Shown piece after piece: positions 29,217-38,216 of a DNA stretch of 64,000 bases (position 1 is its first letter; each line of letters opens with the position of its first letter). Where the stretch lies: positions 1-64,000 of the forward strand of contig JADFLR010000011.1 of assembly GCA_022564295.1 (NCBI GenBank), in the 5' to 3' direction. Origin of the DNA: Bacteroidota bacterium (GTDB lineage Bacteria; Bacteroidota; Ignavibacteria; Ignavibacteriales; Ignavibacteriaceae). A program made the position numbers and the translations under genes. The notes below the pieces were generated by a model. The model searched no databases and was not told where the DNA came from. It worked only from the letters and a program-made list of their open reading frames with translations.

Positions 29217-32200
29217 TTAATTATATGCCTGATAGGGCGTACGGGAATACTCAGAATCATAGTTTAAGATTGGCTGTAACCATTTTTCTACTTCATCAAA
29301 ACTCATATCTTTTCGATGATGATAATCTGTAACCTGGTCTTTGCCAATCTTGCCAACATTAATATATTTTGCTTCCGGATGTGAAAAATATAATCCGCAG
29401 ACTGAAGCCGCAGGATACATTGCAAGGCTCTCGGTTAGCTTAATACCTGCGTTCGTTTCAACATTCAGGCAATCGAATATTAACAGCTTTTCAGTGTGAT
29501 CTGGCTGTGCAGGATAACCTGGTGCCGGTCGAATTCCCGTATATTTTTCTTTTAATAGCTCCTGTTTAGTCAACTCTTCATCCGGACAGTATCCCCAATA
29601 ATCTTTCCGAATCATTTCATGCAAGTATTCGGCAAATGCTTCAACAAGTCTGTCTGCAATTGCTTTTGCAAGGATGCTGTTATAATCATCATGTTCTTTG
29701 TCAAATTTGGAAATTAGGTCCTCAATTCCTATTCCTGCCGTAATAGCAAACATCCCTATATAATCAATAATGTTCTCTTCTTCCGGCACAACAAAATCCG
29801 CGAGGGATAAGTTAGGCTTCCCATCAGCTTTTTTTATTTGCTGCCGAAGCATATGTAAAGTTGTTAACAATGTTTTTCTTGATTCGTCCTTATAAATCTT
29901 AATATCATCACCGTTAGAACTTGCAGGAAACAAACCGAACACTGCGTTAGCTGTTAATGAATTGTTTTTGATGATTGCGTCTATCAGATCGTTTGCATCA
30001 TCAAAAAGACTATTTGCCTCTTTGCCGTACTTTTCACTTTGAAGAATTGCAGGATATTTTCCTTTCATCTCCCAGGCTAAAAAAAACGGCGTCCAGTCAA
30101 TATAATTTTTTAGTTTTACCAGTGAAAAATTATTAAGAATGGTAATTCCCATCTTGTTCGGTTTAGTAATATTACTACTTGTCCAGTCAATTTTTAATCT
30201 GTTCTTCCTCGCATCATCTATACTTATATATTTTTTTTCTGATCTTCTCTTTAAATAATTCTCTCTAAGATGTTCATATTCCTCTTTTACTCCGGCTGCA
30301 TATTTTTGTTTTTCATCAGAATCATCACTAAGTAAACGACTAACAACCGGCACACTTCTCGATGCATCAAGAACATGAATTGTATTTCCAGAATAATTTG
30401 GTGCGATTTTCACAGCCGTATGAATCCTTGAAGTTGTTGCTCCGCCAATCAGCAGAGGTTTATGGATTCCTCTTCGCTCCATTTCTTTTGCAACGTGAAC
30501 CATTTCATCAAGCGATGGTGTGATCAAGCCGCTTAACCCGATAATATCCACATCTTCATCAATCGCTGTTTGCAATATTTTATCAGCACTTACCATCACA
30601 CCGAGATCAACCACATTATAATTATTACAGCCAAGGACTACACCAACAATGTTTTTTCCAATATCATGTACATCTCCTTTTACAGTTGCCAATAATACCT
30701 TTCCCTGAGCACGGGCAACAGCAGACAACTTTTTTTGTTGATCTATATATGGCGTTAGATAGGCAACAGCCTTTTTCATAACACGTGCACTTTTTACAAC
30801 CTGCGGTAAAAACATTTTGCCCGAACCAAAAAGGTCGCCGACTACATTCATTCCATCCATTAGAGGACCCTCAATTACGTTAATAGGCTCGGGAAGTTTT
30901 TGCCGCGCCTCTTCTGTATCTTCTTCTATGTAATCAGTAATGCCTTTTACAAGGGCATGTTTCAATCGTTCTTCAACAGGTGCGTTTCTCCACTCGTCTT
31001 TTTTTCCTTCATCCTTTTCTTTTCCTTTTACGGTCTCGGCAAAATTTAATAATCTATCTGTTGCATCCGGATTACGATTGAAAATAACATCTTCAACCAG
31101 CACTAAAAGATCTTTTGGGATTTCTTCATAAACTTCCAACTGTCCAGCGTTAACTATTCCCATATCCATTCCGGCTCTTATCGCATGATAAAGAAAAGCG
31201 GAATGCATTGCTTCACGGATTACGTTGTTTCCGCGAAATGAAAAGGAAAGATTACTAACACCGCCGCTTACTTGTGCAAATGAAAGATTTTCTTTTATCC
31301 ATCGTGTTGCATCCATGTAATTTACGGCATAATTGTTATGTTCATCAATACCTGTTGCAATTGGCAGAATGTTAGGATCAAAAATTATATCCTGAGGCGG
31401 GAAGCCAATTTCAGCGACTAAAATTTTATAAGCTCTTCTACATATCTCAATCTTTCTCTCAAAAGTATCTGCCTGCCCTTTTTCATCAAATGCCATAACT
31501 ATAACGGCTGCACCAAACTTAAGAATTTCTTTAGCATATTCCCTGAAGGTATCCTCACCTTCTTTAAGGCTTATTGAGTTTACAATGCCTTTGCCTTGCA
31601 AACATTTTAGTCCGGCTTTTAAAACCGACCATTTAGAAGAGTCAATCATTAGAGGAACTTTGGTAATATCCGGCTCAACCGCTACCAGATTAAGGAATTT
31701 TGTCATCGCATCTTCAGATTCAATCATTCCCTCATCCATATTTACATCAATTACCTGTGCACCGTTTTCTACCTGTTGGCGGGCAACAGAAAGCGCTTCC
31801 TCATAATTTTCTTCCTTTATTAATCGTGCAAATTTTTTGGATCCCGCAACGTTTGTTCTTTCTCCAATGTTAACAAAGTTTATTTCAGGATGAAGAACAA
31901 GTGGTTCTAATCCGCTTAATCTTAAATAAAATTTTTGTTCGGTAGGAACTCTGGGTTTATAATTCTTTACATTTTCAGCAATTGCACGAATGTGATTAGG
32001 TGTAGTACCGCAGCAGCCGCCAACAATATTAGCAAATCCGCTGTTCAAAAAATCATCAAGTATTGCAGACATTGTTTCTGGAGATTCATCGTATTCGCCC
32101 ATTTCGTTTGGCAGCCCAGCGTTTGGATAAACAGATAAAAATTTATCAGTTATGTTCGAAAGATCTTCAACAAATGGTCGCATTTGTTTAGCACCAAGAG

Positions 32201-32936
32201 AACAATTTAATCCAATACTTAAAAGATTTTTTACATGCGAGATAGATATCCAAAACGCTTCTGTTGTTTGTCCGGATAAAGTTCTTCCGCTTTGGTCCAC
32301 GATTGTACCGGAAATCATTACAGGTATATTTAATCCTTTTTCAGTGCATACTTTATCAACAGCATAAATTGCAGCTTTAGCATTCAATGTATCAAATATT
32401 GTTTCGATAAGGAGAATATCAGCTCCCCCATCTATAAGTCCCTTCGCTTGCACATAATATGCATCTACCATTTGATCAAAAGTAACAGCACGAAAACCTG
32501 GATCAGTTACTTTTGGTGACAGTGAAAGTGTTTTATTTGTGGGTCCAAGAGCACCGGCAACAAATCGTGGTTTGCCCGGTTCATTTTTTGCAAACTCTAA
32601 AGCAACTTCTTTAGCAATCTCAGCGGACGCTTTACTTATTTCATAAGCAAAATTTTCTGTTTGGTAATCCGCCTGTGAAATAGATGTTCCGTTAAACGTA
32701 TTTGTTTCAACAATATCGGCACCGGCATTAAAATATGCACGATGAATTTCCTTTATTATTTCCGGCTGTGTTAATGAAAGAAGATCGTTGTTCCCTTTTA
32801 GATCATGTGGATGATCTTTAAATCTTTTCCCGCGAAAATCTTCTTCGCTTAAGTTGTAACTCTGTATCATTGTGCCCATAGCACCATCTAATACAAGGAT
32901 TCTCTCGGTTAATATTTTAGTAAGTTTTTCTAACAT
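29217..32936 (-). CDS. metH: Cobalamin-dependent methionine synthase
   Basis: This 1239-residue multidomain enzyme moves a methyl group from methyltetrahydrofolate to homocysteine through B12. In order: homocysteine-binding barrel ([10 protein letters not shown] at the start, zinc site [11 protein letters not shown] near 320); pterin-binding barrel ([20 protein letters not shown]); B12 cap and Rossmann domain with the lower ligand His in [22 protein letters not shown]; and the activation domain ([15 protein letters not shown]). It is full length. No cobalamin riboswitch is evident in the 155-base divergent gap to hldD. Confidence 0.97.
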   Translation of the reverse strand: MLEKLTKILTERILVLDGAMGTMIQSYNLSEEDFRGKRFKDHPHDLKGNNDLLSLTQPEIIKEIHRAYFNAGADIVETNTFNGTSISQADYQTENFAYEISKASAEIAKEVALEFAKNEPGKPRFVAGALGPTNKTLSLSPKVTDPGFRAVTFDQMVDAYYVQAKGLIDGGADILLIETIFDTLNAKAAIYAVDKVCTEKGLNIPVMISGTIVDQSGRTLSGQTTEAFWISISHVKNLLSIGLNCSLGAKQMRPFVEDLSNITDKFLSVYPNAGLPNEMGEYDESPETMSAILDDFLNSGFANIVGGCCGTTPNHIRAIAENVKNYKPRVPTEQKFYLRLSGLEPLVLHPEINFVNIGERTNVAGSKKFARLIKEENYEEALSVARQQVENGAQVIDVNMDEGMIESEDAMTKFLNLVAVEPDITKVPLMIDSSKWSVLKAGLKCLQGKGIVNSISLKEGEDTFREYAKEILKFGAAVIVMAFDEKGQADTFERKIEICRRAYKILVAEIGFPPQDIIFDPNILPIATGIDEHNNYAVNYMDATRWIKENLSFAQVSGGVSNLSFSFRGNNVIREAMHSAFLYHAIRAGMDMGIVNAGQLEVYEEIPKDLLVLVEDVIFNRNPDATDRLLNFAETVKGKEKDEGKKDEWRNAPVEERLKHALVKGITDYIEEDTEEARQKLPEPINVIEGPLMDGMNVVGDLFGSGKMFLPQVVKSARVMKKAVAYLTPYIDQQKKLSAVARAQGKVLLATVKGDVHDIGKNIVGVVLGCNNYNVVDLGVMVSADKILQTAIDEDVDIIGLSGLITPSLDEMVHVAKEMERRGIHKPLLIGGATTSRIHTAVKIAPNYSGNTIHVLDASRSVPVVSRLLSDDSDEKQKYAAGVKEEYEHLRENYLKRRSEKKYISIDDARKNRLKIDWTSSNITKPNKMGITILNNFSLVKLKNYIDWTPFFLAWEMKGKYPAILQSEKYGKEANSLFDDANDLIDAIIKNNSLTANAVFGLFPASSNGDDIKIYKDESRKTLLTTLHMLRQQIKKADGKPNLSLADFVVPEEENIIDYIGMFAITAGIGIEDLISKFDKEHDDYNSILAKAIADRLVEAFAEYLHEMIRKDYWGYCPDEELTKQELLKEKYTGIRPAPGYPAQPDHTEKLLIFDCLNVETNAGIKLTESLAMYPAASVCGLYFSHPEAKYINVGKIGKDQVTDYHHRKDMSFDEVEKWLQPILNYDSEYSRTPYQAYN

Positions 32937-33091
32937 ATCCGTATAAAATTTTCCAGTAATTAATCATTATTATTAATAAATAATTAAGAGATTAATTATT
33001 TATCAATTCATTAGCTGTTTTGAAAAGGCAGCTAAATATAGCTAAATTGCTTTGCATTATAAACCAATTTAATGAGACATAAAACATTATT

Positions 33092-34063
33092 ATGATAGTT
33101 GTAACAGGCGGTGCCGGCTTTATCGGCAGTGCAATAGTTTGGGAATTAAACAGGCGCGGCACAAAAGAAATACTGATTGTTGATGAACTTGGAACGGATG
33201 ATAAATGGAAAAATCTTGTTGGGCTGCAATTTGAAGATTTTGTTAATAAACACAAATTTATTGACAGAATTGATAATGGGGCTTTAATTAATACGGATGC
33301 CATTATACACATGGGTGCCAATTCATCAACTACGGAAAAAGATGCCGACCACCTTTTTAACAATAATTATCTTTACACAAAAATACTTGCGGAGTTTTGT
33401 TTAAAAAATAATATTAGATTTATTTACGCATCATCCGCAGCCACATACGGTGATGGATCGCTTGGGTTTAATGATGACGAAAGCAAATGTGAGACACTCC
33501 GACCACTTAATATGTACGGCTACTCAAAAAGTATGTTAGATATCTGGGCTGTAAACAATGATGTATTTAAAAAAATTGTAGCTTTGAAATACTTTAACGT
33601 TTTTGGTCCTAACGAATATCATAAGGGTGATATGCGAAGTGTTGTTCATAAGGCATTTGAGCAAGTAAGAGATACGGGGAAAGTAAAATTATTTAAATCG
33701 AGGAACCCGAAGTATAAAGACGGCGAGCAAATGCGCGATTTTATTTATGTAAAAGATGCTGTTAATATGACTCTGTACTTTTTAGACAATAAAAATATAA
33801 ACGGATTGTTCAATATTGGTTCTGGTCAAGCAAGAACATGGAATGATCTTGTAACCGCATTATTCAAAGCGATGGAGAAACCGGTTAACATTGACTATAT
33901 TGATTTGCCCGATTATCTTGCAAATAAATACCAGTATTTTACTGAAGCAAATCTATCAAAGTTAAAAAGTGCGGGCTATAAAAAAGAAATCGCCTCTCTG
34001 GAAAATGGCATTAATGATTACGTTAAAAGTTATCTATTAAGAAAAATATATCTAGGTATGTAA
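33092..34063 (+). CDS. hldD: ADP-L-glycero-D-manno-heptose 6-epimerase
   Basis: This 323-residue extended short-chain dehydrogenase starts with the NAD(P)-binding GGAGFIGS motif. It has the catalytic Tyr-x-x-x-Lys in MYGYSKSMLD, and the SSAATYGDG and NVFGPNEYHKG segments of HldD/RfaD. It makes the heptose precursor of lipopolysaccharide inner core, so the organism probably makes a heptose-containing outer membrane. It is divergent from metH; other heptose genes are not in the window. Confidence 0.92.
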   Translation: MIVVTGGAGFIGSAIVWELNRRGTKEILIVDELGTDDKWKNLVGLQFEDFVNKHKFIDRIDNGALINTDAIIHMGANSSTTEKDADHLFNNNYLYTKILAEFCLKNNIRFIYASSAATYGDGSLGFNDDESKCETLRPLNMYGYSKSMLDIWAVNNDVFKKIVALKYFNVFGPNEYHKGDMRSVVHKAFEQVRDTGKVKLFKSRNPKYKDGEQMRDFIYVKDAVNMTLYFLDNKNINGLFNIGSGQARTWNDLVTALFKAMEKPVNIDYIDLPDYLANKYQYFTEANLSKLKSAGYKKEIASLENGINDYVKSYLLRKIYLGM

Positions 34064-34070
34064 ATAATTA

Positions 34071-34355
34071 TTAATTATAAGGTATTTCGTCATCATCATC
34101 TAACAGGTCATCTTCCGGATCGATTAAAGGTATGTCGTTTTCAATGAGATCTTGTTCAGTTGGTTCTTTATCAAATGGATTTTCATCATCCTCATCCTCT
34201 TCATCTTCGATGAAATCATCATCGTCTGCATCATTATCTCCTTCATCATCTTTCTTCTTCGAAGTACAAACAGCGAATTTAAAATCATCGCTCTTTATCA
34301 ATTCAAAACTGTTAAGTTCTTCCATTAATATCTCGTTTTCTTCAAATCGTGGCAT
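34071..34355 (-). CDS. Very acidic small protein of unknown function
   Basis: The 94 residues begin MPRFEENEILMEELNSF. After a short conserved-looking N-terminal part (to about residue 32) the chain becomes a long Asp/Glu tract (residues about 33-94). ATG at 34355 is chosen because GAGGAG lies nine bases upstream; a longer frame to 34388 would put that site inside the gene. No domain is recognised. Repetitive GAT/GAA codons make the opposite strand look like a poly-Ser frame, which is a shadow. Confidence 0.6.
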   Translation of the reverse strand: MPRFEENEILMEELNSFELIKSDDFKFAVCTSKKKDDEGDNDADDDDFIEDEEDEDDENPFDKEPTEQDLIENDIPLIDPEDDLLDDDDEIPYN

Positions 34356-34538
34356 GTATACTTTCTCCTCATTTAATATTTTTAGCACGTTTCAAAAGTT
34401 TATATTTTATTTCTTTATTTACAAATGTATAAATTTATTCTTTTATTTTCGTCTTATAAATATTCTAAGCATCCAATCTAAAAGTAAAATTGATTTAATA
34501 CTTTGTCAATACAATTATCAAAATTATGAAAGTTTAAT

Positions 34539-35003
34539 ATGAAGCTGGCAACTCTTTGTTATGTAATAGATAAAAACAGAAACTCAACGCTGATGATACA
34601 TCGCGTAAAAAAAAAGAACGATTATCACTATGGAAAATGGAATGGATTAGGAGGAAAATTTGAGCTGGGTGAATGTCCTGAAGAGTGTGCAATAAGGGAA
34701 ATAGAAGAAGAAAGCGGCTTAATAATAAAAAACATTAAAATGAAGGGATTTATAACTTTTCCAATGTTTGATGGTAAGGAAGATTGGTATGTTTTTCTTT
34801 TTACGGCAGACGAGTTCGAAGGGGAATTGATAGAGTCAAATGAAGGGAACCTTGACTGGATACCTAACGATAAACTGACCGAAATTAATCTTTGGGAAGG
34901 TGATAAATATTTCATTCCATGGCTTTTTAAAGAAAAGTTTTTCAGTGCTAAATTTATTTATGAGAACGGGGCTTACATAAGTCATGAAGTTTATTTTTAT
35001 TAA
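34539..35003 (+). CDS. Nudix hydrolase (MutT / 8-oxo-dGTP diphosphatase type)
   Basis: This 154-residue protein carries a complete Nudix box, G-x5-E-x7-REIEEESGL, in the segment beginning GGKFELGE (residues about 40-62). The preceding GKWNGLGGK is typical of MTH1/MutT-like enzymes that clear oxidised nucleotides. It lies 60 bases before a uracil-glycosylase-like gene, so the two may form a small DNA-hygiene operon. The exact substrate is uncertain. Confidence 0.88.
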   Translation: MKLATLCYVIDKNRNSTLMIHRVKKKNDYHYGKWNGLGGKFELGECPEECAIREIEEESGLIIKNIKMKGFITFPMFDGKEDWYVFLFTADEFEGELIESNEGNLDWIPNDKLTEINLWEGDKYFIPWLFKEKFFSAKFIYENGAYISHEVYFY

Positions 35004-35063
35004 GTAGCTACTAATATTCTCAAATATTTTTGCCCGGTTCTAAATGCTTAAGTATAATTAAGA

Positions 35064-35747
35064 ATGAAACAAAAAAAACCCGCAAATACATTTGCAGAAA
35101 AAGCATCGAAATATTTTTCTTGCTTAAGGCTTCCGAAAAAATTGCCGAATGAAATTAGTATTTTAAATCCTTATTATAAAAAAGGAGTTAATAATGCTGT
35201 TCAACGGTTCTTTAAAAAATATTTTGATGATAATGAGAATCGTGTTTTCGTTTTCGGGATTAACCCCGGAAGGTTTGGCGGAGGATTGACCGGAATAGCT
35301 TTTACAGATCCTGTGGTTTTACGGGAAGAATGTGGAATTGAAAATAAGCTTGGAGATAAAAAGGAACTATCGAGCAAGTTTATTTACAAGATGATACAGG
35401 AATACGGAGGAGTTAAAAAGTTTTATTCGAATATATTTATTACGGCATTGTATCCCCTTGCGATTATTAAAGATGGAAAGAATTATAATTATTACGATGA
35501 GCTAACTCTTTATAAGATTTTAACACCACATATTGTCTCTGCAATAAGCAATCAAATGAAATTTGGCGCCTTAAGAAAATATGCTGTTTGTCTCGGCAAA
35601 AAAAATGCAGAGTATTTTTATCAGATAAATAACGAACACAATTTTTTTGATGAAATCAGAGCCCTGGATCATCCCAGGTATATAATGCAATACAAATTAA
35701 AACATGCCGATGCATATATAAGAAACTATCTAAAATCTCTCAAATAA
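35064..35747 (+). CDS. SMUG-like uracil-DNA glycosylase family protein
   Basis: The 227-residue protein has the UDG-fold motif 1 as FGINPGRFGGGLTGIAFTDP, very like the GMNPGPFGMAQTGVPFG of SMUG1. The matching C-terminal motif 2 is LDHPRYIMQY, where SMUG has HPS. Between them is NIFITALYPLAII. The group (DUF4918, SMUG2-like) is common in Bacteroidota and probably removes uracil or oxidised pyrimidines from DNA. It follows the Nudix gene in the same direction. Confidence 0.8.
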   Translation: MKQKKPANTFAEKASKYFSCLRLPKKLPNEISILNPYYKKGVNNAVQRFFKKYFDDNENRVFVFGINPGRFGGGLTGIAFTDPVVLREECGIENKLGDKKELSSKFIYKMIQEYGGVKKFYSNIFITALYPLAIIKDGKNYNYYDELTLYKILTPHIVSAISNQMKFGALRKYAVCLGKKNAEYFYQINNEHNFFDEIRALDHPRYIMQYKLKHADAYIRNYLKSLK

Positions 35748-35856
35748 AGTATCCGTTATGATTATCTGAATTTACATCTGATGTTTTATAAGGGCACTCC
35801 CATTATCGCTCAACTTTAGCGGATAGGTTCCCGAATAACTTATGTTTTTTTGATAA

Positions 35857-36654
35857 TTAGGGTTTTGAATATTCTGCTAAAAAACTTCTCATCTTTTCAT
35901 TTACGATATCGGCAGCTTCTAAAGGAGCCATATGTCCAGCTCTTGCTATTACATGGAACTCTGAATTATTAATCTGATCTGCCATTGATTTCATTATACG
36001 CGGAGGAGTTAGTTTATCTTCTTCACCGCAAAGAACTAAAGTAGGAATTGAAATATTAGGGAGTAAAGCTGTTGTATCTGTTCTGCCAGCCATTGCAAGC
36101 AAACATCCTTTCACTCCAATTGGACTATTATTTTTCGACCGGATTAAAACTTCTTCATACTCAGGGTTGTTTTTAATCATAAAGTTTTCGGAAAAACAAT
36201 TTAGAACAAACTGCTCTACGAAATTTTCAACACCATTTTCATTTATCGATTTTATTCCTTCCGCTCTTTTTATTTTTCCTGCGTTGTCATCTGCAAGTGC
36301 TTTTGTGTCGCATAAAATCAAAGCTCGGAATCTTTCTTCCATTTTTTCCATTGCTCTTAGTGAAATATATCCGCCCATTGATAATCCGCAAAGCACAGGA
36401 AGGTTTAATTTTAATTCATCAATTATGGTTTCAAGATCATCGACAAACGATTCCATAGTAAACTGTCCGTCGCCTGCAGGGGATTCGCCAAGACCTCGTA
36501 TATCGTAAGTTATACAATAATAATCTTCGCTTAACTCTTCTATTTGTGCATCCCACATTCCATGATCAAAAGGGAATCCATGTACAAAAATAATTGGTTT
36601 ACTATTAGTGTTTCCCGATGTAAAAACAGAAAGGTTATTTATTTTAGTTTTCAT
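35857..36654 (-). CDS. Alpha/beta hydrolase
   Basis: This 265-residue alpha/beta-hydrolase shows the oxyanion HGFPFDHGMWD, nucleophile elbow GLSMGG (Ser), a late Asp in CGEEDKLTPP and catalytic His in RAGHMAPLE. It has no signal peptide, so it is cytoplasmic. It resembles 3-oxoadipate enol-lactonase and bacterial carboxylesterases, but the substrate cannot be told. It is a single gene, divergent from glgA. Confidence 0.88.
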   Translation of the reverse strand: MKTKINNLSVFTSGNTNSKPIIFVHGFPFDHGMWDAQIEELSEDYYCITYDIRGLGESPAGDGQFTMESFVDDLETIIDELKLNLPVLCGLSMGGYISLRAMEKMEERFRALILCDTKALADDNAGKIKRAEGIKSINENGVENFVEQFVLNCFSENFMIKNNPEYEEVLIRSKNNSPIGVKGCLLAMAGRTDTTALLPNISIPTLVLCGEEDKLTPPRIMKSMADQINNSEFHVIARAGHMAPLEAADIVNEKMRSFLAEYSKP

Positions 36655-36749
36655 AATTATTCCCGTATAATTTTTTGTAAATCCAATAAATAATTCAGTA
36701 TAATTTAATAGTATTATTATTCAATTTATTCATTACAGGATTTTATTTT

Positions 36750-38216
36750 ATGAAAATTGCTTTTGCAGCTGCCGAAGCAGTTCCTTACGCTAAAACAGGT
36801 GGTCTTGCTGATGTAGCCGGTTCCCTGCCAAAAGAATTAGAAAAGCTTGGCTGCGAAGTAAAAGTATTTATTCCCAAATATTTTTTAATTGATGAAGAAA
36901 AGCATAAGCTTCACTATAATTGGGATATAGGCGAAATGCCCATCCGGATTAACGGTATTACACGTTCTGTCCATGTTCTTCAAAGTATACTACCCGGCTC
37001 TAATGTAGAAGTAAATTTTATTGATTGTCCGCATTATTTTCATCGCCATCGTATTTACACAAACGATGTGGATGAAGATGAAAGGTTCATTCTTTTTTCT
37101 AAGGGTGTTATTGAAACATTACAGAGAATGAAATGGGCGCCCGATATAATACATTGCAACGATTGGCAAACGGGTTTGCTGCCGCTTTTTGTAAAAGATA
37201 ATTATAATTGGGATAGACTGTTCGATGAAACAGCAACTTTGTTTACAATTCACAATATTGGTTACCAGGGAAGATTTTCAACTTCAGTTTTATTTAATGC
37301 GGAAATACGCGAAGAATTATTTTATCCGAATGGTCCTGTTGAACACAACGGTACGGTTTCATTCATGAAAACAGGAATTGTTTTTGCAGATATTCTTAAT
37401 ACCGTTAGTAATAAATATTCACACGAAATTCTGAAACCCGATTTGGGTGCAGGATTGGATGGAATACTGATGGAAAGAAAAGAAGACTTGTACGGGATAT
37501 TAAACGGTGTGGACTACAGCATTTGGAATCCGAAAACAGACGAGTACATTCCTTATCATTATTCTTCGGAAGATTTAAGCGGTAAAATTAAAAACAAACG
37601 TATTTTATTAGAGCACTTTAATATGCCGTTTGAAGTAACTGTTCCGCTAATTGGTATTGTATCGCGAATGGTTGCACAGAAAGGATTTGATATATTTAGC
37701 GAAGCAATTAACAATCTTATGAATTTGAATGCCCAGTGGCTTATATTGGGCAGCGGGGAAGATCAGTATGAACAATTATTCAGAGAAATTGCTCATAAAC
37801 TTCCGCAGAAAGTTGGAACTTACATCGGTTACAACAACGAGCTTTCTCATCTTATAGAAGCCGGTGCAGATATGTTTCTTATGCCTTCGCGTTACGAACC
37901 ATGCGGGTTAAATCAAATTTACAGCTTAAAGTATGGTACGGTTCCGATTGTGAAGAAAACTGGTGGATTGGCGGATACAGTACATGATTGGGATGAACTG
38001 ATAAGCTTTGGATTAGAAACCGGAACCGGTTTTTCCTTTAACCATCATACAGGTTATGCTTTGTTAACAAGTGTTCAGCGGGCACTAAATAATTTTAAAA
38101 ATAAAACTGTTTGGAAAAAAATTCAATTGAACGGAATGGTAAAAGATTATTCATGGAAACATTCAGCCGAACAATATATTGAGTTATACCGGCTTGCTAA
38201 AAAGAAGCGGGGCTGA
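36750..38216 (+). CDS. glgA: Glycogen synthase (ADP-glucose type)
   Basis: The 488-residue GT5 glycosyltransferase elongates alpha-1,4-glucan from ADP-glucose. The N-terminal KTGGLADVAGSLPKEL (K-x-G-G-L) binds ADP-glucose. HCNDWQTGLLP, TIHNIGYQG and the C-terminal SRYEPCGLNQIYSLKYGT with TGGLADTV complete the family pattern. The length is normal. Its last 20 bases overlap the convergent patatin-like gene. Other glycogen genes are not in the window. Confidence 0.95.
   Translation: MKIAFAAAEAVPYAKTGGLADVAGSLPKELEKLGCEVKVFIPKYFLIDEEKHKLHYNWDIGEMPIRINGITRSVHVLQSILPGSNVEVNFIDCPHYFHRHRIYTNDVDEDERFILFSKGVIETLQRMKWAPDIIHCNDWQTGLLPLFVKDNYNWDRLFDETATLFTIHNIGYQGRFSTSVLFNAEIREELFYPNGPVEHNGTVSFMKTGIVFADILNTVSNKYSHEILKPDLGAGLDGILMERKEDLYGILNGVDYSIWNPKTDEYIPYHYSSEDLSGKIKNKRILLEHFNMPFEVTVPLIGIVSRMVAQKGFDIFSEAINNLMNLNAQWLILGSGEDQYEQLFREIAHKLPQKVGTYIGYNNELSHLIEAGADMFLMPSRYEPCGLNQIYSLKYGTVPIVKKTGGLADTVHDWDELISFGLETGTGFSFNHHTGYALLTSVQRALNNFKNKTVWKKIQLNGMVKDYSWKHSAEQYIELYRLAKKKRG

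Noticed and set aside
32937-33091. Cobalamin riboswitch before metH
   Set aside because: The 155-base gap is AT-rich and lacks the conserved B12-box.
34132-34542. Plus-strand frame rich in serine opposite the acidic protein
   Set aside because: It is the antisense of repeated GAT/GAA codons; no ribosome-binding site or domain.
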